This document shows positions 1 through 11,511 of a stretch of 64,000 nt of DNA, piece by piece. The translations under genes and the position numbers were made by a program. The stretch's first letter is position 1. Every line of letters starts with the position of its first letter. Location: NCBI GenBank assembly GCA_015501605.1, contig JADNRZ010000016.1, positions 1-64,000 of the forward strand, written 5' to 3'. Source of the DNA: Panaeolus papilionaceus (lineage: Eukaryota > Basidiomycota > Agaricomycetes > Agaricales). The notes under the pieces are model-generated. The model ran no database searches. It had not been told where the DNA came from and saw only the letters and a list, made by a program, of their open reading frames with translations.

Positions 1-3000
1 GCCTGCATAGACTGTAACCCAACGCGCTCTCTGATCCAGCGTTAGAGGTATCCGACTCCGAGTCCGACTCTGATTCAGGCTCGGAATCAGGAAGCGATGA
101 GTGTGAAGAAATGTCGACCGAAGTGGAGGAGGGGAGAGGTAGAAGTGAGAGCACGTCGGGAATGAGATGGAGAGTAATTTTGAGTACGTGTTTTGGTCTT
201 TTCTCTTTTTTTTTTCTTCTTCCATCATATGTCCTTTCCTCCCCTTACCTTTGAATTTAACTCATTCCTCACATGAAATAAAATAAACTCATTAATCCCC
301 CAGCCCACAGTCACCTCGTCAAAAACATCCGCCAATGTGATATATTCACATTTACACAAAGAGGTATCCTGGGGGGCTCTCTTCCACCATCTCTGGTCCT
401 TCCACCGCTTCTACCTCCACCTCCGCCCCTTCTGACTCTGGCCCTGTCCCTGTCCCTGCTGCTGAACGACCCGGACATCAACCCCAACCCCCTCCTCACA
501 GGTCTATACAACGCCCTCGGCCAACGCTTGCAAGCATTTGAAACTATTAAAAGGGGGACACGGTTGACGCAGGGCAGAAGTGGGGAGAGGGTGTGGGAGG
601 GGGGAGGATGATCCGGGAGTATGATGAGGTGGGTGTTGGGAGGGGTAATTTCGGTGGTAGTGTGTTAAATATTGGGGGGAGGGATGGGACAAGAGAGGGT
701 GGGGAAGGAGGGGAAAACGGAGAAGTGAAGCAGGGCTAACGCTCGCTTGATTGGACTGCACGACATCAGTTGGCAGTTGCGAGGATTAAGATAGGAGATG
801 AGGAACAGAGAAAGGTCGGTACTATGTCCATGTGTTTTTTTATTATTTTACTCAAATATTGAGCAGTATCACGCCTCCATCATCCTCTCGTCCGACTTGG
901 TGCTGTTCCGCGAGATTGCGGATGCGTATTTCGACAGGGAGATGTATGAGGATGTGAAGGTGATATATGAGCTTTCGGGGGTAGATTTGGCGGTGAGTAT
1001 GGGATTTCTGGTTTCTTGTTCATCTCTCTCTTCCCTCTATCTGGTTTTCTTCTATCGTTACTTTTCCCTACGCAGTTTCATCTTTTATCGCTACGTTGTC
1101 CATTCCTCGTCAACACTTTCCTTTTTCTTCCTCTCCCTTTCACTTCTTTACTTCCTCGTTATTTAAGAAAGCCGAAACTGACACCCTCCTTTCTATGCTA
1201 TTTAGACGAGCGGCGTATACGCTTTCATGCAAACGCCTCCGTGTATAAAGAATATAGGCGAGTCGAGGGATGCAGCAAATGTAATGAGCATGGTGAGCCT
1301 TTCAGCGTTGGGTCTGGTCTGAAATTTTTGTAGGGTTTTGGTTTTGTTTATAGTCCCCGTCGCGGTGTTGAGTCCTTTGAGCAACATTGATTTCGTTGTT
1401 CTAGTTCCGCGTCTTGCTTTGAACGACGTTACTCTCTGTATATCTTTTTTTCGTCTATTTTTCCTAGAGTTGTATTTCGTGGCGCATAGATGGACGGTTT
1501 TTGGCAACATTTTAAGCCCCGTTGTATTTTCTTTGCAAAAACGCTGATGTGTCGGTGCAATCTTGTGCTTAGCGGATTTCAGCCATGTGGACACTTCGTC
1601 TACTTTACGCATATCGCACTCTGCTGGCATCGTTTGCGGATGACAGCTTTGCGGGACTTTTGTCTTCTTGGTTTTGATTTGAGTCGATGTCGGGTACTTA
1701 CTTTTATTGGTCTGCCGTCATATTTCTGGTTTACTCGTTTTCTCTCCTACCTTTTTTTGCTTCTGTGCATGAGTACAGTATCTACTCGAGATTTCGCATT
1801 TTCCTCAGTTTTGGCTCGCTTCTTTTTTATATATCTGAATTTTTGGGGGTTTACTTTACGCGAGGGATTTGCTGGGCTTAGATCGTCGCCTTCATTTGGT
1901 GATCTTAGTTCTCGGATTTGTGTTCTTGTGAACCATTTCGCTCGCCTCCTTCCCTTCTTCCTCCCTTCTTCCATCCTCCATTCACGCTGCTAACTACACT
2001 CATTACACAGTATGCCTCGCAGACCCGACCAACAATGACGCAAAAATGAAGCTGGCGGAGATACATGAAATATTAAGGGTGACGAGGAACGCTTTGAAGT
2101 TGGTGTATAGAGGTATGCTATCCTCTTCTTTCGTTCCTCCTTTATTCCTGGAGCTCACTCCTATCTTCACAGTCGTCGATTCCCGCAAAAAAAAACACAA
2201 AACCAGCCCCACCAGTACCCCTAGTACCTCCGCCCCCTGAATCACCGAAGACCCAACCACCACTTCCCTCCTCGCCGAAGACAAGTCCCTGAACACGTCC
2301 AAAGCAAAGTGGGGAGAGGCAGGTGCGAAGCCGAGGTTGACGCTGGCGCAGTTGAGGTCGTTGGAGGTGGAGTAGGAGCAGGAGGTAGTCAGGGGTTGGA
2401 GGAGTAGTTGTGAGGTTTGGGCGGGGATGTTGAGGAGGTTGGGGACGTAGGTGATGAAGGCGGATGGGGAGGAGTGTGTGGATGATGGAAGCTGATAGAG
2501 TCGCAGAATCTGATTTTGACGAGTCGGGTGAGTTGCCTGTTCAGATCTTTCCCTTTCAAAATAACGTCGCTGACAGATACGAATAGCAGCATACTCCCCC
2601 GAGACGGAGCCTGATGGGAATCGGATGGCACATCGGTTACAATTTGACGTTGGTATATTTCTTTTTCTTTTTTGCCTCCTTTGCATCATCTACTCCTCTT
2701 CGTGCCTCTCCAACCTCGTCGCTCTTCTCCCCAGCCCCTACTTTACACAAAAAAAATTACATGCTAACCAAAATATGCATCTATGCAGAAGACACCCTCA
2801 CCCAACGAAATACCAAGTCGGCGGGGATTGCGGCTGTTTATGCAGGTACGTTGATGGATTTTTATTTTATTTTTCGGTTTATCTTCCAGTCTCATACCCA
2901 TACTAACACGCCGTTTCATAGTACTGCTTCATCCCGATGAAGTGAGGCCAATGCAATGTCGCCGAAGAAATTCTGCGGTACATCATTGTATCAAACGCAT

Positions 3001-3835
3001 ACCAACCACAAGACTGGCGAAGTGCAATTCGTATTGCGTTGATCAGTACGTTTATTCCGTCTTTTATCTTCTTCCCTCTCGCTCATGCAACCCACACAGC
3101 ATGCAGCATTCTCGCTGAGCGACCTGACGTCGTCGTGGAACAAGTCCGCCAACTCATAGCGACACATCAACTCAATAACGAGCCTCTCCGGATCCTCCTC
3201 GCCTCTCTCGCGAGCGACCTTAAGCTCACAAATAGCTTTATCACGTCGACTCTGCAGAAGCATTTTTTTAGGGAGATGAAGCTTTCGGATACGTCTATGA
3301 AGAACCCTTGAATTTTGAGATGGAATGGATTGAATAGGCAGTATGCGGTGACTGCGACGACATCGGGTGCGGCGGGGAGGAGGAGGAATGAAGATGGAGG
3401 GTAGGAGTAGGATGACGATGAGATACCTGCGCCAAGACGAAGGCGAATGTGGATGGCGCACCTAGGATTTCGACAAAAGAGAATCCTGTTATCGTTGCGA
3501 TATATGGGAAGATTTATGTGGCTGCAAAGAGTTATGTACCATTTGTAAGTTTTCTTGCGCTTAAATTACTCGTGATCCTTCATCTCTGATGCAACCCGAT
3601 TTATAATTCAGTCTACATCCTCCACGCCTACGACTCCTACCTGAACGACCTCATGATCTTCCTCTGTCTCGCTATCACCTCAATAGGGCGGGCCATACAG
3701 TGCCAATCCTACAACTGGCACCACCTCGTAGTGCAGGTGATGGCATTCCTGACGAAATACCGCAAACTGTGGGGTTCGCCAGCCTTGGTCATTCCTGCTT
3801 GGATGTGGATACCCCCTGGCTTGCTGATGACGAGG
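1..3835 (+). pseudogene. TFC4-like: T1: broken TFIIIC TPR-subunit copy, 5' end outside window
   Basis: First array copy of a gene related to TFIIIC subunit tau131/Sfc4, which in functional form links B-box-bound TFIIIC to TFIIIB at Pol III genes. The window opens in intron 1; an acidic Ser/Asp/Glu exon starts at about 11. Recognisable exons follow: QLAVARIKIGDE (about 753-788), HASIIL (868-992), a degenerate QT-exon (1207-1293), LADPTNNDAKMKLAEIHEIL (about 2012-2112), VVDSRKKK (2173-2240), MAHRLQFDV (about 2625), the ERPDVVVEQVRQLIATHQLN block (3098-3540) and LHAYDSYLNDLMIFLCLAI (3611-3770). TGA at 3309-3311 interrupts the block where other copies read Gly, and there are frame breaks near 2240. 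The central TPR array is missing. Family assignment rests on remembered family sequence; pseudogene status is seen directly. Confidence 0.72.
320..560 (+). other. Unplaced coding-like block in T1
   Basis: Between the acidic exon and the QLAVARIKIGDE exon, T1 carries about 240 bases that I could not find in the other T copies. One + frame holds LLNDPDINPNPLLTGLYNAL followed by GQRLQAFETIKRG, which looks like real coding sequence. It could be a central TPR exon kept only here or a captured piece of another gene. No family was recognised. Confidence 0.3.
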
Positions 3836-4080
3836 ATTCGACTTAGGACCCTGGAATCACTCTCAGCCTTCGGGAGCGGGGACCTCGGACATGCGTCCCA
3901 CACGTCTTGCATTGGCCCGGGCGTAAAGCGCCCTTCACTAGACTCAATTTACCAGGCGCCTTGGAAAGCGTCGATTCGGGGGCAGGTGATAGTTTTGTGG
4001 TTGAAGGAATGGATTCATAATTTTGCATATGATCTTTTTCACAAACCCAGTGTTCGGCAATAATAAAATTGCAAATGGCT
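3836..4080 (+). repeat. 3' block shared by T1 and T5
   Basis: A stretch around 'ggagcggggacctcggacat' and 'cataattttgcatatgat' that closes T1 is repeated, diverged, at about 51580-51785 behind T5. The other T copies lack it and end instead on the C-terminal exon LADxLYRKWLSL. It shows that T1 and T5 share a 3' history although their 5' halves differ. Confidence 0.55.
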
Positions 4081-4258
4081 CCCAGAATACATTGGCCTCC
4101 AACATGTACTCAAAACCGACAATGTCATGAATATGTTATCTTTGTAATGAATAGATACAAGTGTATTACATGATTAATCTGTTAATCTTGAACTTCAAAC
4201 TTGAATCAATGACATCACTGAAGTGTCTGATGAAGAGAGGCTTACTGGCAATGGTGAC

Positions 4259-4412
4259 TCAGTCAGAAGCTCTGTGCTTCGAGAGCTTGCTTCCCCACCC
4301 TTTCACTCTGTTGGTTGCCCTCACAAATATTCCACCCCTTGGTGATTTGGAATCTGGTGCCAAGGTGACCAGTTCTGACACAGCTGGAGTGACCACTCCA
4401 GGTGCCAATGCA
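4259..4412 (-). pseudogene. G1, C-terminal part (cut off by Copia)
   Basis: This is the end of the last exon of the G1 GTPase-like gene, separated from the rest (10030-11310) by the Copia element. It reads PGVVTPAVSELVTLAPDSK and then a family tail with ATNRVKGWGSKLSKHRASD, stop at 4259-4261. The same tail (ATNRxKGWGxKLSKHxxSD) ends G3, G4, G5 and G6. Leaving out the Copia element and one copy of the 5-bp target duplication keeps the frame exactly (612 nt in the last exon), so the gene was open when the element arrived. Confidence 0.8.
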
Positions 4413-4802
4413 TGTTGAGATTTAGATCTCATCTTGGATATCTCATCTTAGATAGATCTATAATCTTCATCTACAATCTTAGATACATCTTAGATACATT
4501 CCTAGATTTATACTGCATGTACTGCATACTACATGTACTGCATACTGCATGTACTCTGGAACTCTCAGTCAACATGAGTCATTGAATGACTCACTTTCCT
4601 TCATTACTCCAGATACCCCAATAGGCGCTTACATAGACTACCATATTTAGCTACCATTTCATGTATATAAGCACCTTACTTTCTCTCTATCTCAATAACA
4701 GCTTTACCAGCTATTCTATCGCTCTCCTAGCCTCTTTACAATCTTCCTAACCAGGTGAGGCAGTTAGTTAGGGCACTCTGTGCACGCTATGCTGTTTCAA
4801 CA
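4413..4802 (+). repeat. 5' LTR of Copia element
   Basis: 390 bp, same length and apparently the same sequence as 9640-10029. It contains short internal repeats (ATCTTAGATA-type and TGCATGTACTGCATAC-type) and a TATA-like TATATAA at 4674-4680 about 130 bp before its end, suitable for the element's promoter. Confidence 0.95.
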
Positions 4803-4814
4803 GGTTATGGGCCC
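4803..4814 (+). other. Copia primer binding site (initiator tRNA-Met half)
   Basis: GGTTATGGGCCC follows the 5' LTR without a gap. From memory it is the exact complement of the anticodon arm of eukaryotic initiator tRNA-Met (GGGCCCATAACC). Priming from an internal half of this tRNA is known for Drosophila copia. Confidence 0.7.
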
Positions 4815-5086
4815 TGATGGCCTGCTCTATGCATGGCTGTCGACCTAAGATACTCATTGCCTGCTGAGCTTGCTCGCTGCATGAGAACGTCTTGCCACTA
4901 TGGCAGACGTTGTACTCAGGGATGCTGCATTTTTGCGCACCCAGGTTGCTGCTTTAAGCGCACCTATGTTGCTGCAATTTTTGCACAACAAGGAGGACAT
5001 CCTTCTGGCCTAAGCCTGAGAAATAATAGCACTGTTCATTGTTGCTTTTCTCTCATCATTATTGATGATTTTCCTTAACCAGAATT
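4815..5086 (+). other. Copia untranslated leader
   Basis: Leader between the primer site and the first ATG of the gag-pol frame. It holds a small open frame at 4833-5078 (81 codons, Cys-rich in the middle) that I do not recognise and do not call a gene. Confidence 0.5.
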
Positions 5087-8000
5087 ATGTCTTCCCAAAT
5101 CACTCAACTTGTTCCCAAACTTGACAGTGCCAACCAAAGGGAGCCCAAGCTATCCATTGACATGGAGACTGAGGACTTCTTCCCTCACCTTCCTTCTGAT
5201 GATGAGGATGAAACCTTGTCCATGCCAGGTCTCATTGAGTTTTACTCTGACAATGAGGACATTGTTAACCATGAATTTTCCTCTGAAGAGGAATTTTATG
5301 TTGACAATGGCAAGAAGGCCCTTTTTGAAAGGCAAGCCTTTTCATCTATGCACCCTAACGATGCTAACTATTGTTCGCAGCACTTTGTTTTAGATGCGCG
5401 GGGTAGTTGTACAAGTAAATATATTGATCATTTTGCTTGTAATTCGTTAGGTTCTGTGGCTAGGTCCCAGAAATATATTGATGAACATTCTCTCAATTGT
5501 GCATGATGTAAGGGCAAACACAGAGAAAACGGAACTGTTGATTGGATCATGGATTCAGGTGCTTCACAGCACTTTACTGGTGATCTAAGGGACTTTTCTG
5601 AGTATGAAACTGGTACCTTTGGAACAGTTTCAACTGCCAGTGGAATTGAGATGGTCACTGCGCATGGTACAGTTAATCTCATTGTTAAAGTCAAATCAGA
5701 AGATGGTTCTGTTGCTGAAAAGCACATCTCCCTCTCTCCTGTCTTGTACTTCAAGTCCCTCAATCAGTGTTTGCTGTCAATGGGCCAATTCTTTTCTAAA
5801 GGATTGACTATGGAAGGATGTCTTGGCAATATGTCCTTCTATAAAGGCAAGCAGTTAGCATTCCAATGCCGACCACATGTCTTAGGTGAAACCGTTTACT
5901 GGTTAACCTCAACAATTGTCAGAAACACTGCCAACTCTATTACAGAGTATGATCTTTGGCATAAGCGCTTTGGACATCCATCTAAAGAAACTTTACGACA
6001 TATGGGAGATTCAACTGCTAAGTTCCCTCCTAAACTCGCTATACCCAAAGAGAATCCTATATGCTGGGGATGTGGTGAAGGCAAGATGCCATCATGATCC
6101 TTTTCCCTGTCTTTGACTCGTGCCTCTGCACCCTTTGAAAGGATACACTCAGATGTAAAATCTTATCCAGTGAATTCCTACCATGGGTACAAGTACTATG
6201 TCAGTTTCTTTGATGACTATTCCTCCCATGCCTGGATTTCTTTGCTCAAAGAGAAATCAGACGTCTATGATGCCTTTGGTGACTTTCTGGCGATGCTGAA
6301 AACTCAATTCAGTGTCTCAGTAATCAAAGAATGGCATTCTGATGGAGGGGGAGAGTTCAAATCAAAGGAATTCTTTAAAGACCTTCGTTCAAAGGGCATT
6401 AAGATTACTCAGAGTGCGCCTCATACTCCTCAACAGAATGGGCGTGCTGAGCAGTTTAACCGGACTTTGATGGATAAAGCTCAGGCAATGCATCTTGACG
6501 CTTGCCTTCCTCAGTCCTGGTGGGAATTTGCTGTCGAACATGTACTTTATGTGTATAATTGTACCCCTATAGCTCGCCTCAAATGGAAAACTCCATTCGA
6601 GCTTATTCACAAGCAGAAGCCTGTGGTTTCCAACCTCAGAGTGTTTGGTTGTGGTGCCTATGTCTATTTACCTGAAGCGAAGCGCGTCAATTCTCTATCC
6701 CCAAAATCAGAGATGATGTTGCATCTTGGCTTTGCTGAAGGGTTTAAAGGCTGGTGCTTCATGCGTCTTCACAACAACACTATCTTTATTGGGACCACTG
6801 CTCAGTTTGATGAAGGGTACTTTCCCAAATGTCCAGATGTCAATCATCGTGATACACCGCGACCTCCTCCAAGTGAGGATCCTTCGGATGATAATCATCC
6901 ATTCACTCCAACAGAAGAAGGTGATGATGGCTGGAATGATTTTGAGGTTCCACCACAAACGAAACCCCAGAGTTGTCCCAAGCTTCCACCTGCTCCACCT
7001 GCCCCTAAAGCACCTAAAGGTCCAAGTGGTCCAGCACCTGCTGCTCCAAAGCCTCCGGCGCCTAATGTACCACAGCCAGGTACTTCAGGCAGCCAACCAG
7101 TTGCTTCTGGGTCAAAGCGTGGTGATTCTGGTCCCACTTCCCAAACACGGGACACCACTGCTCCTACTTCTCCATGTTCTGATGCTCCTCCTATCAACCC
7201 TCCTCCTTCTGCTTCAGATGCTCCTCCTGTTTTTCCTGGTGCTTCACTACAGGAAGAATTAGAGATGATGCAAAAGTTGGCTTGACAACAAGAGTTAGTC
7301 AACTCTTTTGTGAAAGCATATAAAGAAGGAAACCCACCTCCTCCAGGAATTTTTCCGGAAGGAACACCTTGGGATGACATTATGAAAAGAGTGTCAGAGG
7401 TTGTTGATAACATAAAGGAGAAATCAGATATGGTGGAGAAAAATCGTCAAGATAGGCTTAAGTGGGAGGCAGAAAACAGGGCTGTTCCTGCTCCTGCCCC
7501 ACCAAGAACATCGCCGCCAACTCCGGTGGCTGAAAATCCTATGCCTATACCAGGGTCTCCTGTCCAGGAGACTCAGGAAGCAGATAATGGTGAAGGTGCT
7601 AGTACGCGCCCACGTAGGGAAGTTAAAGTTCCTAGACATGAGGGGAATGTGTATGGTGAAAGCCGACACCCCACGGACATAGAAAAAGGCATAAGCAATA
7701 TGCGTGAGTGGGAGAAGCAAGTGGGTTCGTCAACGGGTAGCTCCCAGCGACCAACCGCACCAGCTAGGTCAGATCCGGTTTCCCGACCGAGTCCTACCAC
7801 TCCCATTACTCCGAGCGAGACGCGGACCTTGCCGCCTGCCCCTATCGTTGAACAAAAGGAACAAGCATCCGAGCCATCCCCTGAAGGTTCAGAGGATGAA
7901 GCCGAAGTTGAAGCTGATCTGAAAGCGGAATCTGATGACTCAGACGATGCTGATATCGCTAAACTCACTTGGATGGTGGCAGAACTAGCCCGGGAAGGGG

Positions 8001-9598
8001 GAGTACAACTCATTCGATATCTGCTTCACAAAGCAATACCTTTGAATGATGATCTTCCAACACATTTCCGTGATATCTTCAGGATGAAACCAGAACTGAA
8101 GAAGGAGTGGATAGATGCATGTCGAGAAGAACTAGAGGCTCTTCGTCGACGCAGAGTTCTTGAGCTCTGCAACTTGCCTCGCAACCGCAGGGCAATCAAA
8201 AACCGTTGGGTCTTTGCTATTAAATCTGATGGTCGCAAGAAGGCTCGCCTTGTTGCTAAAGGCTTCTCCCAGCTTGAAGGGATTGACTATGATGAGATCT
8301 TCTCACCAGTGGTTCGTTATGAAACACTAAGACTCATCATGGCCCTCACAGCTTTGGAGAAATGGCATATCCAAGGTCTTGATGTTAAGAACGCCTTCCT
8401 TTATGGCGAACTTGATGAAGAGATTTATATGGAACAGCCAGAGGGATTTAAACTCCCTGGCCAAGAGCACATGGTCTATCGTCTCCGACGAGCCTTATAC
8501 GGACTGAAGCAAGCTTCACACTCGTGGTGGAAACAGCTCAACAAGTCTATGACTGGGCTGGGTTTCAAGCAAGCTCTTTCCGATGCTGGTGTCTTTGTAC
8601 ACAAAGCAAAAAATGGTGACATTGTCATCGCCATTATCTATGTTGATGATGGACTCTTCATCGGTCCTAATTTGGCACTTGTGCTGAAGAAAAAGACTGA
8701 ATTCATGAAGATCTGGGAGTGTCGAGATCTTGGTGAAGCTAAGGAATTCTTAGGTATGCATATTAGGCGTATGCATGGCAACATCATGCTTGACCAAGCA
8801 ATGTACCTTGAAAAAGTGTTGCAGCGCTTTGGCATGCTTAACGCCAATCCTACCAAGATTCCTCTTCCCAAGGGCTACCAGCCTGTACCTAATCCAGGTA
8901 CCTCCACTCTCAAACTTCGTCGAGAATTCCAGACAGTGATCGGATCACTGTTGTACCTTATGATTGGCACACGACCAGATATCGCCTATGCCGTCATCAA
9001 GCTGTCACAGTTTTCTGCTAATCCTTCTGAGGATCACCTTCGTCACGCAAAGAGCATCTGCCGTTATTTGGCTGGCACAAAGAACTATGCTCTTGTGTAC
9101 AAGGGAAATCCAAAAGTTGGACTTATCGCTTACACTGATTCTGACTGGGCTGCTGATACCATCAAGCGCCGTTCTCAGACTGGATACTTTATGAAATTGG
9201 CAAGCTGTATTATCTGTTGGGTTTCTCGAGCCCAGAAAACAGTTGCTCTCTCTTCAACTGAAGCAGAGTATATGGCCTTGTCAGATTGCGCCTGCCAGGT
9301 TGTGTGGCTGCAATCACTCCTTTCCGAAATCGGTTATACTGAACGGAAAACCCCTGTCTGTGGAGACAATCAAGGCTCAATTTTCATTGCCTCTAACCCT
9401 GTCCAGGAACGTCGCACCAAGCACATTGATATTCGATATCACTACATACGTCAGTGTATTGAAGACAATAAGATCGATGCTCTCTTCATTGATGGTGCTG
9501 AGAATCCTGCAGACATGTTCACGAAGGCTCTTGATCGTGTCAAGTTCTCCAAGTTCTTGGGGACACTTGGATTAGTCTTCTATCCACAGAAATCTTAA
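5087..9598 (+). pseudogene. Copia gag-pol polyprotein frame with three TGA codons
   Basis: One uninterrupted frame of 1504 codons except for TGA at 5504-5506, 6095-6097 and 7283-7285. Domains in order: a short acidic Gag-like part (codons 1-139, start MSSQITQLVPKLD) without the usual capsid GxNxxxWK region; aspartic protease with MDSGASQHF (about codon 155); integrase HHCC zinc site (LWHKRFGH... NPICWGCG, about 290-330) and core D,D,E (HSD, FDDYSSHAW, HSDGGGEF, GRAEQFNRTL, about 350-470); a Pro/Ser-rich linker; reverse transcriptase (DVKNAFLYGEL, YVDDGLF at about 1185); RNase H (TDSDWAAD, SSTEAEYMALSD) to about 1500. All three stops could come from CGA by one C-to-T change; at the first, Arg would rebuild a CX2C pair just before the protease. 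Everything else in Pol looks intact. Confidence 0.9.
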
Positions 9599-9630
9599 GC
9601 ACTGAGCACGCTAAAGCCACTGTACTCAGT

Positions 9631-9639
9631 GAGGGGGAG
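9631..9639 (+). other. Copia polypurine tract
   Basis: GAGGGGGAG directly abuts the 3' LTR at 9640, the position of the plus-strand primer in LTR retrotransposons. Confidence 0.85.
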
Positions 9640-10029
9640 TGTTGAGATTTAGATCTCATCTTGGATATCTCATCTTAGATAGATCTATAATCTTCATCTA
9701 CAATCTTAGATACATCTTAGATACATTCCTAGATTTATACTGCATGTACTGCATACTACATGTACTGCATACTGCATGTACTCTGGAACTCTCAGTCAAC
9801 ATGAGTCATTGAATGACTCACTTTCCTTCATTACTCCAGATACCCCAATAGGCGCTTACATAGACTACCATATTTAGCTACCATTTCATGTATATAAGCA
9901 CCTTACTTTCTCTCTATCTCAATAACAGCTTTACCAGCTATTCTATCGCTCTCCTAGCCTCTTTACAATCTTCCTAACCAGGTGAGGCAGTTAGTTAGGG
10001 CACTCTGTGCACGCTATGCTGTTTCAACA
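9640..10029 (+). repeat. 3' LTR of Copia element
   Basis: 390 bp, matching 4413-4802 with no difference seen by eye; followed by the second ATGCA copy at 10030-10034. Confidence 0.95.
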
Positions 10030-11310
10030 ATGCAAGTGGTTCTGGGGTTGATGTGGTAGATCCTGGGGTTGGAAGAGGGCCAGGCATTGGGGCAGCAGAA
10101 TTTTCAGTTGGTGGTACAGGTTCCAGGATGACAGGGGCATCAGGTGGTGGTCCAAACTTATGCAACTCTTTCTCAAACTTGGTGAATAGCATCTGTACCT
10201 CTGCAAGTTGTGCAATCAAAACAGCCCTGAGTTTTTCATCTGATTGCTCTGTTGCCATATGCAGCTCTGACTGAATGTTGGCTTGCTGCATTTGAAGGTC
10301 ATGGATCCGTGTTTGGAGATCATTATAGATGTGTGATGCAAATGGGGTTTCTCGAAGGGAAAGATGATTTGATGTCTGGATGCTGAAGTAATAAACTGCA
10401 TTGCTTTGACCATAAGCATGGTCTAAAATAGTAAGAGCCGACTCCTGAGTGTTATAAAACTTGACAATGTTGGCTCCTTGGGCAATGTAATCCTAATGAA
10501 CATCATGGATGTATTGTAAGGTTAATATTCCAAGAATGTCCTGAGAGCAACATACCTTCCAAATCTCGTTATGAAGCTGGCTGAAGTTTCCTTCTGCACG
10601 TCCCGTTGTGTTTTCATTCCAAATTGAGTCCCACATTGTAGAAACAACAGTGACTTTTTTTGCTGCTTTGGTCCCTGTCAATGCCTCAAAAGTCTGCAGG
10701 ACCTGTCTTTGGCTTCTGGGCAAACGAGGCTTGTTGATCGGAGTGTGATACAGAATATTGAAAAAATATGAACTTTTAGTATTGGAGTCAGCGAGCACCT
10801 CTAAAATGAGAGACATATAGAAATTACGGATTTGCTCGAATCATACGCTTTAACATGGAAACTATGCTCATTGCTGATATTTTGCTATCAGCGAAGCTGG
10901 GCATGTCCACTAAGTAAATGGGATACCCCGAGAGTCGTGTGACCGCATTCACAATTCGATATATTGATACAGATTGTGTGAACCCCTCCAGCTTATCACT
11001 GGAGAGACCAAGTGAGGGGTCCGATGCGACTGCTTCTATGAACTACCCAGAAGATATTGAAGTTGACCAAAAATGGCGATCGTGATACAACTCACACTAC
11101 TCTTCCCTGACCCAGTCGGACCAAGTAGTCTATGTGTACAGGTATGAGTTGCAATCTCGGCATAGTATTATTGTGCATTTACACATATACCACAAAACCA
11201 TCAATCCTGTCAATCCCGATTTTTGGGAATTTTGAGACCCTTTCTACTGATACAGCTCCAAGAACCTTGATGTGGTTGAGCTTGGTTGCGAAATTAGGGA
11301 TTGTGGACAT
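10030..11310 (-). pseudogene. G1: P-loop GTPase-like gene, interrupted by Copia
   Basis: Five exons on the - strand: 11310-11183, 11129-11096, 11042-10828, 10772-10556 and 10492-10030, the last continuing at 4412-4259. Exon 2 encodes LLGPTGSGKSS (Walker A). Exon 3 has the GFTQSVSIYR segment and a G3-like DMPSFAD, where sister copies G3 and G6 have DVPGFAD. Exon 4 has SRRQ/SQRQVLQTFEALTG and the base-recognition-like TMWDSIWNE. Exon 5 has FASHIYNDLQTRI, a coiled coil (MQQANIQSELHMA..., LAEVQMLFTKFEKELHKFG) and a Pro-rich linker. All junctions keep frame (401 codons without the transposon). Function unknown; the family resembles AIG1/septin-like G-domain proteins frequent in Agaricomycetes. Confidence 0.8.
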
Positions 11311-11511
11311 CGGAATGGAGCCGAGGGTAGTAAGTGCTAAGGGGAGTGCTGGTGAGATGAAGTCAAGATGGATGGATGAGCAAGAAAAGCACACCACACC
11401 GGATAAGGCTGCTTTTGTCTGACGTGCATGAGGTGTGAGTAGGCCCCATGCTGATTGGGCGATGATATGAATAATATTTATTTTTAAACCCGTTGATAGC
11501 ACTTATACACC

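Larger units (their letters stand above)
4413..10029 (+). mobile_element. Ty1/Copia LTR retrotransposon
   Basis: A complete 5617-bp element with two 390-bp LTRs that begin TGTTGAG and end TTTCAACA, flanked by the 5-bp duplication ATGCA (4408-4412 and 10030-10034). Domain order protease, integrase, reverse transcriptase, RNase H marks the Copia superfamily. A primer site and a purine tract lie directly inside the LTRs. The LTRs look identical by eye, so the insertion is recent. It is inserted in the last exon of G1, in the proline-rich linker. The coding frame has three TGA codons and a shortened Gag, so this copy is probably non-autonomous. Confidence 0.95.

Noticed and set aside
2003..2689. 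228-codon open frame on the - strand in T1
   Set aside because: It runs across recognisable T exons and introns on the + strand and resembles no family.
5504..7285. Programmed TGA readthrough or recoding in the Copia frame
   Set aside because: One stop near the Gag/Pol border could be recoding, but three, two of them inside Pol, all derivable from CGA, are better explained by mutation.
6895..7413. 172-codon open frame on the - strand inside Copia
   Set aside because: It is the complement of the Pro/Ser-rich linker of the gag-pol frame; Gly/Ala-rich text with no family signal.
7573..8013. 146-codon Ser-rich open frame on the - strand inside Copia
   Set aside because: Shadow of the pol frame, which carries clear reverse transcriptase domains on the + strand.
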